From Acidimicrobiaceae bacterium (GTDB lineage Bacteria > Actinomycetota > Acidimicrobiia > Acidimicrobiales > RAAP-2), in the NCBI GenBank assembly GCA_003133075.1, contig PKZN01000014.1:1-10465 (forward strand): DNA of 10,465 nucleotides, read 5' to 3'. Below are positions 6,096 to 10,465 of this stretch, piece after piece. The first letter of the stretch is position 1. Each line of letters starts with the position of its first letter. The notes beneath the pieces were generated by a model, which searched no databases, had not been told where the DNA came from, and worked only from the letters and a program-made list of their open reading frames with translations. The translations under genes were made by a program, and so were the position numbers.

Positions 6096-7412
6096 TCAGC
6101 CCTGTTCCTCGAACTCCTCGAGTTCGAGGAGTTCGCCCGCGCCTTCGGGCAGGGGGTTCGCTTCGTCGACACCCCACTTCACGTCATCGAGCCGTGCGGT
6201 GAGGCGATCGACGTGTCCGAGCTCGGGCAGGGCCTTCGCCCGTCCGGCGCCGCCGAGGTTCTGGAGACTACGGGCACTCACGATCAGACGTGTCTCGAAG
6301 GAGGTGACCATCGCGTTGTACTCCTTCACCTGGGAGTCGAGGGCCTTGCCCATGCGCGCCACGGGTTCGGCCACGCGGCGAATCCGCTCGAAGATCGTCT
6401 CGGCGACTTTGTAGATCGCCTCGGCGTTCACCGCCAACTCCTGTTGTCGCACCACCATCACCACTGACCAGAGCAGCGAGAGCAAATTGGTGGGGCCGAC
6501 GATCAACACGCGCTGGTTGGCGGCGTCGGGCAGGAGAGTGGGGTCCGCGTCAAAGGCCACGCTGACCGCGACGTCGCTCGGCACGAAGCACGCCACGAAC
6601 TCCGGCGCCGGGGTGATCGACTCCCAGTAGGCCTTGTCGCGCAACGTCTTGACGTGCGCGCGCAGGTCTTTGGCGTGTTTCAACTCCAGCGCCTTACGCT
6701 CCTCGGGGTTCTCGCTCGCCAGCGCGGCTTCGAAGGCGTCGAAGGGGAACTTCGCGTCGATCGCCACGCGCGAACCGTTGGGCATGTTCACCACGCAGTC
6801 CGGGCGCTGGGCCCGGCCGGCGTCGTTGGTCGACGAGACCTGCAACTGGTAGTCGATGTTCTGACGTAGTCCCGAGGCTTCGAGCACGTTGGCGAGTTGT
6901 ACCTCACCCCAGCGACCCCGTTGGTCGCTTCGCCCGAGGAGTTGATTCAGCCGTCTCGTCTCCGCTTGGCTCTTGCGTTGCTCGTTTAAGAGTTCCTCGG
7001 CTCGACTCTTCACCTCGCCCAACGCGCCGACGTGTTGCTTGTCGAACTCCGCCAAGTTCCGCTTGTACTCATCGAGCAAGTCCGCCAACGGCTTCAAGGT
7101 GCGATCGAGCGTCGTCTCTCGCTCCTTCATCGCAACGTCTTGGGACTGATTGAACTGCACGACCGTCTGTTGGAGCACTCGATTCGAGAGGTTCTCAAAG
7201 ACCACTTCCATGTTCCCCAGCGCCGCCGCGTGTTCCTCTCGAGCGCGCACCACGTCGCTTCGCGCGGCCGTGAGTTCGGATTCGCGCACCGCGAGGTCGG
7301 CGCGCAGCGTTGCGAGCGCCTCGCGATGATCCCCGGCGCGACGCTGCGCGAGCGCCCAGGCGACCACGCCACCCACCACCACGCCGATCACCCCCGCGAG
7401 TACTGCGACCAT
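6096..7412 (-). CDS. rmuC: RmuC family DNA recombination protein
   Basis: A 438-residue RmuC-family protein. E. coli RmuC limits inversions at short inverted repeats, and the family has a predicted PD-(D/E)XK nuclease fold. Seen here: an N-terminal membrane anchor (1-22), a coiled coil with many Glu/Arg/Ala residues (about 28-155), then the RmuC core beginning GRSDQRGRWGEVQLANVLEASGL (160-182). The core includes the nuclease-like set E170, D205 (RPD), D219 and K221 (IDAK), and Q190. Further family stretches are FVPSDVAVSVAF and LIVGPTNLLSLLWSVV. The tail ends in Glu/Leu-rich repeats encoded by a near-palindrome. The ATG is supported by AAGGGG 6 bases upstream. The gene is divergent from phoU across a 68-base gap. 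Its role in this organism is inferred from the family. Confidence 0.92.
   Translation of the reverse strand: MVAVLAGVIGVVVGGVVAWALAQRRAGDHREALATLRADLAVRESELTAARSDVVRAREEHAAALGNMEVVFENLSNRVLQQTVVQFNQSQDVAMKERETTLDRTLKPLADLLDEYKRNLAEFDKQHVGALGEVKSRAEELLNEQRKSQAETRRLNQLLGRSDQRGRWGEVQLANVLEASGLRQNIDYQLQVSSTNDAGRAQRPDCVVNMPNGSRVAIDAKFPFDAFEAALASENPEERKALELKHAKDLRAHVKTLRDKAYWESITPAPEFVACFVPSDVAVSVAFDADPTLLPDAANQRVLIVGPTNLLSLLWSVVMVVRQQELAVNAEAIYKVAETIFERIRRVAEPVARMGKALDSQVKEYNAMVTSFETRLIVSARSLQNLGGAGRAKALPELGHVDRLTARLDDVKWGVDEANPLPEGAGELLELEEFEEQG
6106..6134. repeat. Two competing inverted repeats at the 3' end of rmuC
   Basis: The arms GAACTCCTCGA (6111-6121) and TCGAGGAGTTC (6124-6134) flank only two bases, giving an almost perfect 24-base palindrome. 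In an overlapping register, TCCTCGAACT (6106-6115) and AGTTCGAGGA (6121-6130) form a 10-bp stem with a 5-base loop. Both lie in codons for the Glu/Leu-rich RmuC tail, shortly before the stop codon. No U-tract follows. Confidence 0.75.
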
Positions 7413-7439
7413 GTTGAACCCCTTCGTCCCACTGCCACC

Positions 7440-7470
7440 ACCCTAGAGACGGGCTGTCACGCGGCAGTAA
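7440..7470 (-). promoter_or_regulatory. Possible rmuC promoter
   Basis: TTACTG (7470-7465) and TAGGGT (7445-7440) could be a -35/-10 pair with a longish 19-base spacer. The leader would be about 20 bases and include the AAGGGG SD. The -35 overlaps the plus-strand -10 of phoU. Confidence 0.35.
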
Positions 7471-7473
7471 CCT
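7468..7473 (+). promoter_or_regulatory. Leaderless -10 element of phoU
   Basis: TAACCT ends 7 bases before the GTG start at 7481, without an SD. I see no recognisable Pho box in the short intergenic region. Confidence 0.45.
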
Positions 7474-7480
7474 TTGGCCC

Positions 7481-8149
7481 GTGAGCCGTCTCTTTCGTTC
7501 CTCGAATCAGCCCGAGGACGATCCGACGCCCAACGTGACGAGCAACGACGACCTTCGCCCCCAGACGGTGCGCATCTTTGCGCTGGTGGGCGAAGCGATC
7601 GCCGGCGCGACCCACGCGCTGCTGGCGAATGATCGCGAACTCGCCAAGCGGGTCGTTGAAGCGGACATCCTCATCGACGAGTTGGTGAACAAGCTCGTCT
7701 CGACCGCCGAAACGCGACTTCTCGACAGCGACGACCTCGACGTCGAAGGTCGGCGCGAGCTGTTGATCTTGTTACGCATCCTGCCCGAAGTCGAGCGCAA
7801 CGGCGACCTGGCCGAACACGTCGCGCGGCGCGCGGCGCGCGGGCTGGGCAGTGAAATGTCGCCCCGTTCGAGGGGTCTCATCGAGCGCATGGGCGAAGTC
7901 GCGACGACGATCTGGCGCGAGGCGACCGACGTCATCATCGACGGCAAGACCGAGGCGTCGGGGGCCATCGAGGACATCGACGACGAACTGGACGACCTAC
8001 ACGTATCCCTGACCGCCGAGCTGACCTCGGGCTCGATGAGTGTGCCCGTCGCCGTCGAAGTCGCGCTGATGGCTCGCTTCTACGAGCGATTCGGTGATCA
8101 CTGCGTCAACCTGGCTCGCCGCCAGGTTGGTCGCGACGGCGCCGACTAA
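7481..8149 (+). CDS. phoU: PhoU family phosphate uptake regulator
   Basis: A 222-residue cytosolic helical protein of the PhoU family. PhoU couples the PstSCAB phosphate transporter to the PhoR-type sensor kinase and dampens phosphate uptake. Seen here: a polar N-terminal extension (1-25), then two PhoU repeats, each with the expected acidic metal-binding signature: E105-RNG-D109 followed by LAEHVARRA, and E202-RFG-D206 followed by HCVNLARR. The length is normal for actinobacterial PhoU. The GTG is supported by TAACCT 7 bases upstream. No pst or two-component genes lie next to it here, so the partner set must be elsewhere. Its TAA overlaps the TAG of the convergent asd. Confidence 0.92.
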   Translation: MSRLFRSSNQPEDDPTPNVTSNDDLRPQTVRIFALVGEAIAGATHALLANDRELAKRVVEADILIDELVNKLVSTAETRLLDSDDLDVEGRRELLILLRILPEVERNGDLAEHVARRAARGLGSEMSPRSRGLIERMGEVATTIWREATDVIIDGKTEASGAIEDIDDELDDLHVSLTAELTSGSMSVPVAVEVALMARFYERFGDHCVNLARRQVGRDGAD

Positions 8150-9171
8150 CGCAGTTCGAGCAGCGCTTCGGCGATCTGGACCGCGTTGAGCGCGGCGCCC
8201 TTGCGCAGATTGTCACCACTCACGAAGAGCGAGAGCCCGTTTTCCATCGTCTCGGCCCGACGTATGCGCCCCACGTAACTCGGGTCCTTGCCGGTGACGA
8301 GTCGCGGCGTGGGCATGTCGTGGAGCACAACGCCGCGGGCCTTGGCGAGTATCTCGGTGGCGTGCTCGGGCGTCATGGAGCGCTCGAAGCGCAACGTCAT
8401 CGAGAGTGAGTGGCCCGTGAAGACCGGCACCCGTACGCAGGTGGCGCTCACTTGGAGATTCGCGATCTCTAAGATCTTGCGACTCTCGTCGCGCAACTTC
8501 TGTTCTTCGCCGGTCTCGAAGGATCCGTCGTCCACGATCGACCCGGCGATGGGGATCACGTTGTGCGCAATGGTCGCGGGGAACTTGACGCCTTCGTCCA
8601 TCGGGAAGGCGGCTCCGTCAAAGGCCAGTACCCGCAGGTCGTGGTCGCGCGTCTTCTCCAGCTGATCGGCGAGTTCATCCACGCCCTCTCGACCCGCGCC
8701 ACTGACCGCCTGGTACGTCGAGACGATCAGGGCGGTCAGACCAGCGGCGAGGTGCAGGGGCTTGAGTACGGGCATCGCGGCCATGGTGGTGCAGTTCGGA
8801 TTCGCGACGATGCCCTTGGGGATGGTGATCAGCGCGTGCGCGTTCACCTCGGGCACCACGAGCGGCACCTCGGGGTCCATACGCCACGCCGAGGAGTTGT
8901 CGATGACGATCGCCCCCGCGGCGGCGAGACGGGGCGAGAGGATGCGCGAGGACGCGGCGCCGGAAGAGGCGAGGGCGATGTCGATGCCCGAGAAGTCCGC
9001 GGTCTCGGCGTCTTCGACGTCGATCGCGCGACCCTTCCAGTCGATCGTCGTGCCGGCGGAGCGCGACGAGGCGAAGAAGCGAATCTCCTCTATGGGGAAG
9101 TCGCGCTCGATGAGGATCGCGCGCATGACGGTGCCGACTTGCCCGGTGGCTCCAACAATGGCGACGCGCAT
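8146..9171 (-). CDS. asd: Aspartate-semialdehyde dehydrogenase
   Basis: Reduces aspartyl-4-phosphate to aspartate-4-semialdehyde with NADPH, the second step toward lysine/diaminopimelate, threonine and methionine. The 341-residue length is typical. Seen here: the N-terminal Rossmann signature VAIVGATGQVG (3-13), SSGAASSRILSPRLAAAG (69-86), IDNSSAWRM (90-98), the catalytic C127 in ANPNCTT, YQAVSGAGREGVDEL (153-167), the catalytic H254 in TGHSLS, and the C-terminal GDNLRKGAALNAVQIAE. It follows lysC after 14 bases, forming the classical lysC-asd pair. TAAACT lies exactly 6 bases before the ATG, within the intergenic gap and with no SD. asd may therefore also be expressed from its own start in addition to lysC readthrough. 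Confidence 0.97.
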   Translation of the reverse strand: MRVAIVGATGQVGTVMRAILIERDFPIEEIRFFASSRSAGTTIDWKGRAIDVEDAETADFSGIDIALASSGAASSRILSPRLAAAGAIVIDNSSAWRMDPEVPLVVPEVNAHALITIPKGIVANPNCTTMAAMPVLKPLHLAAGLTALIVSTYQAVSGAGREGVDELADQLEKTRDHDLRVLAFDGAAFPMDEGVKFPATIAHNVIPIAGSIVDDGSFETGEEQKLRDESRKILEIANLQVSATCVRVPVFTGHSLSMTLRFERSMTPEHATEILAKARGVVLHDMPTPRLVTGKDPSYVGRIRRAETMENGLSLFVSGDNLRKGAALNAVQIAEALLELR

Positions 9172-9177
9172 GAACGA

Positions 9178-9183
9178 AGTTTA
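9178..9183 (-). promoter_or_regulatory. Leaderless -10 element of asd
   Basis: TAAACT ends exactly 6 bases before the ATG at 9171 and starts within 3 bases of the lysC stop codon. No SD is present, so an mRNA reading through from lysC would have a poor initiation site for asd. Confidence 0.5.
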
Positions 9184-9185
9184 GG

Positions 9186-9665
9186 TCACTCGGCGTCGAG
9201 GCCGAACGCGCGGTGCAGGTGGCGCACGGCCTCGGCGACGCGTTCGGCGCGCAACACGCACGAGATCCGAATGGAACTGGTCGAGATCATCTCGATGTTG
9301 ATCCCGTTGTTATAGAGCGTCTCGAACATCAACGCGGTGACGCCCGGGCTCGACTTCATCCCCGCACCGATCAACGAGACGCGACCGATGTTGTCGTCGC
9401 TGGTCACGGTCTCCGCGCCGATCGCCTTTTGCACTCGATTGCACGCGACCGTGGCCGCGTCGAGGTCGGTCTTGGCGACGGTGAACGAGATGTCGGTCAC
9501 GTTGTGCGCGCTGGTGTTTTGCACGATCATGTCGACGTTGATCCCGTCGTTGGCGAGCTCGCGAAAGAGCGTCGCGGCCACCCCCGGTCGGTCGGCCACG
9601 CCGGCGACGGTGATCTTCGCCTCGGACGTGTCGTCGGTGATGGCCGAAACGATGGCCTCTTCCAT
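9186..9665 (-). CDS. Aspartokinase beta subunit from an in-frame internal start of lysC
   Basis: The C-terminal 159 residues of lysC, starting at M247 (MEEAIVSAITDD), match the separately translated beta subunit known from C. glutamicum and B. subtilis aspartokinases (about 160-172 residues, ACT domains only). The start has GGAGGAGG 8 bases upstream, the strongest SD in the window. The expected enzyme is an alpha2-beta2 heterotetramer in which beta carries effector sites. The internal start is established for relatives and is inferred here from its position and SD. Confidence 0.8.
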   Translation of the reverse strand: MEEAIVSAITDDTSEAKITVAGVADRPGVAATLFRELANDGINVDMIVQNTSAHNVTDISFTVAKTDLDAATVACNRVQKAIGAETVTSDDNIGRVSLIGAGMKSSPGVTALMFETLYNNGINIEMISTSSIRISCVLRAERVAEAVRHLHRAFGLDAE

Positions 9666-10403
9666 GGTGGGGTCCTCCTCCACGATCCAGGTTCCCTGTT
9701 CCCAGGTAAAACTCGAGCGAACGTGCATCGGCACGTGGTGGCGCCGGGCGAACTCCACCGAGCGCAACATCAGTACCCGACCACCGGTCGCGGCGATCTC
9801 CATCATCTCGTCAAAGGAGACCCGGTCGAGTCGTCGCGCGGTGGTCACGACGCGCGGGTCGGCTGAGAAGACCCCCGTGACGTCGGTGTAGATCTCACAG
9901 ACGTCGGCCTTGAGGGCTGCCGCCAAGGCGACGGCCGTGACGTCCGAGCCGCCACGACCGAGGGTGGTGACGTCGCGCTCGGTCGAGACGCCCTGGAAGC
10001 CCGCCACGACCGGCACGAGTCCGTCGTCGAGCGCTTCGCGAATGCGGTCGGGCCGCATCTCGAGGATCTTCGCGCGGGTGTGACTGGTGTCGGTGATGAT
10101 GCCCGCCTGGGACCCCGTGAAGGACGCCGACTCGACACCGACCGTCGAGAGCGCCATGCTCACCAGCGCCATGGAGATCCGCTCGCCCGCGGTGAGCAGC
10201 ATGTCCATCTCGCGCGCCGGGCGAGTGGGTGAGACCTCATCGGCCAGTGAGATCAAGTTGTCGGTGAACTTGCCCATGGCCGAGACGACCACCACGACCT
10301 CGTGACCCTCCGCGCGGGTGCGCGCGACGTGGGCGGCGACTTCCCTGATGCGCTCGGCGTCGCCCACGGACGTGCCGCCAAACTTTTGAACGATGAGCGC
10401 CAC
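9186..10403 (-). CDS. lysC: Aspartokinase, alpha subunit
   Basis: Phosphorylates aspartate with ATP, the committed step of the aspartate family pathway. With GTG at 10403 the protein has 405 residues and starts VALIVQKFGGTSVGD, the normal N-terminus; a longer frame to 10463 adds nothing family-like. Seen here: the amino-acid kinase domain (1-230) with KFGGTSVGD (7-15), FTGSQAGIITD (95-105), FQGVSTERDVTTLGRGGSDVTA (136-157) and YTDVTGVFSADPR (172-184), then two ACT regulatory domains (about 262-405) with ADRPGVAATLF and GAGMKSSPGVTALMFETL. In the family these ACT domains bind lysine and threonine for concerted feedback inhibition. TATCGT lies exactly 6 bases before the GTG, and there is no SD. 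asd follows directly. Confidence 0.97.
   Translation of the reverse strand: MALIVQKFGGTSVGDAERIREVAAHVARTRAEGHEVVVVVSAMGKFTDNLISLADEVSPTRPAREMDMLLTAGERISMALVSMALSTVGVESASFTGSQAGIITDTSHTRAKILEMRPDRIREALDDGLVPVVAGFQGVSTERDVTTLGRGGSDVTAVALAAALKADVCEIYTDVTGVFSADPRVVTTARRLDRVSFDEMMEIAATGGRVLMLRSVEFARRHHVPMHVRSSFTWEQGTWIVEEDPTMEEAIVSAITDDTSEAKITVAGVADRPGVAATLFRELANDGINVDMIVQNTSAHNVTDISFTVAKTDLDAATVACNRVQKAIGAETVTSDDNIGRVSLIGAGMKSSPGVTALMFETLYNNGINIEMISTSSIRISCVLRAERVAEAVRHLHRAFGLDAE
9674..9681 (-). promoter_or_regulatory. Strong internal Shine-Dalgarno for the aspartokinase beta subunit
   Basis: GGAGGAGG with an ideal 8-base spacer to ATG 9665. It lies in the codons for VEED. No other start in the window has an SD this strong, which supports a real reinitiation or internal start. 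Confidence 0.75.
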
Positions 10404-10409
10404 GCACCA

Positions 10410-10415
10410 ACGATA
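10410..10415 (-). promoter_or_regulatory. Leaderless -10 element of lysC
   Basis: TATCGT ends exactly 6 bases before the GTG at 10403. There is no SD between them and no clear -35. It is divergent from a TAAAGT element on the plus strand 33 bases away. Confidence 0.5.
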
Positions 10416-10448
10416 GTTGAGCGTTTCGGGGCACTTTGGGGAGCGAAG

Positions 10449-10454
10449 TAAAGT
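10449..10454 (+). promoter_or_regulatory. Predicted leaderless -10 element of a gene starting at the right edge
   Basis: TAAAGT ends 7 bases before an ATG at 10462, the same arrangement as gtrA, phoU and the tRNA in this window. It faces away from lysC. Confidence 0.4.
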
Positions 10455-10461
10455 CGCAACC

Positions 10462-10465
10462 ATGG
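10462..10465 (+). other. Probable start of a divergent plus-strand gene, cut by the window edge
   Basis: Only ATG and one further base are visible. The call rests solely on the TAAAGT element 7 bases upstream and on the lack of any other gene in the 62 bases before lysC. Nothing can be said about the product. Confidence 0.35.

Noticed and set aside
7829..7850. Repetitive GCGCGCGG run in phoU
   Set aside because: It encodes the conserved ARRAARG part of the first PhoU repeat and is explained by Ala/Arg codons.
10404..10463. N-terminal extension of lysC to an ATG at 10463
   Set aside because: Aspartokinases start at the ALIVQKFGG segment. The extension has no family similarity, spans the putative promoter, and starts in a palindromic CCATGG.
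1..10465. CRISPR array, insertion sequence, prophage or toxin-antitoxin module
   Set aside because: No regularly spaced repeats, no transposase or integrase frames, no terminal repeats and no small gene pairs were seen. The gene content is ordinary housekeeping.

Overview
The window is GC-rich chromosomal DNA from a bacterium that looks like an Actinomycetota, possibly Acidimicrobiia-like. The pointers are a membrane mannosyltransferase of the MptB type, which is used for actinobacterial lipomannan, an aspartokinase with an internal beta-subunit start, GTG starts, and many apparently leaderless genes. It is densely packed housekeeping DNA. I see no insertion sequence, prophage, CRISPR array or secretion/defence cassette.

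Left part (1-1200): the 5' two-thirds of a minus-strand mptB-like gene runs off the left edge. Upstream of it on the same strand lie a strong hairpin and a tRNA-Tyr(GTA) with an encoded CCA. A short divergent promoter region then leads to yajQ on the plus strand. Middle (1200-5070): yajQ converges on a tandem pair of GtrA-family membrane proteins on the minus strand. These are divergent from an acyl-CoA thioesterase II gene (tesB), which converges on citrate synthase (gltA). Right part (5065-10465): upstream of gltA on the minus strand come an unrecognised single-pass membrane protein and rmuC. phoU diverges from rmuC and converges on the asd-lysC pair, where lysC precedes asd. lysC encodes aspartokinase and asd aspartate-semialdehyde dehydrogenase, the first two steps of Lys/Met/Thr and diaminopimelate synthesis. 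A further plus-strand gene probably begins at base 10462, cut off by the window edge.

The most striking pattern lies in the starts, not in any one gene. Seven of the ten protein genes whose start lies well inside the window have a TANNNT hexamer or a close relative exactly 6 or 7 bases before the start codon, and no Shine-Dalgarno sequence. An eighth, tesB, has a weaker version. The tRNA-Tyr 5' end and the putative right-edge gene show the same geometry. This suggests leaderless transcription, with a separate promoter for nearly every gene. The exceptions (mptB, gltA, rmuC) have SD-like sequences. The best SD in the window lies inside lysC, at the beta-subunit start.

Two convergent gene pairs end in the same heptamer, GACTAAC, in which the two opposing stop codons overlap. 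I find no clearly new multi-gene system. The candidates for follow-up are the promoter geometry, the near-leaderless tRNA, the unknown membrane protein between rmuC and gltA, and the tandem GtrA pair.
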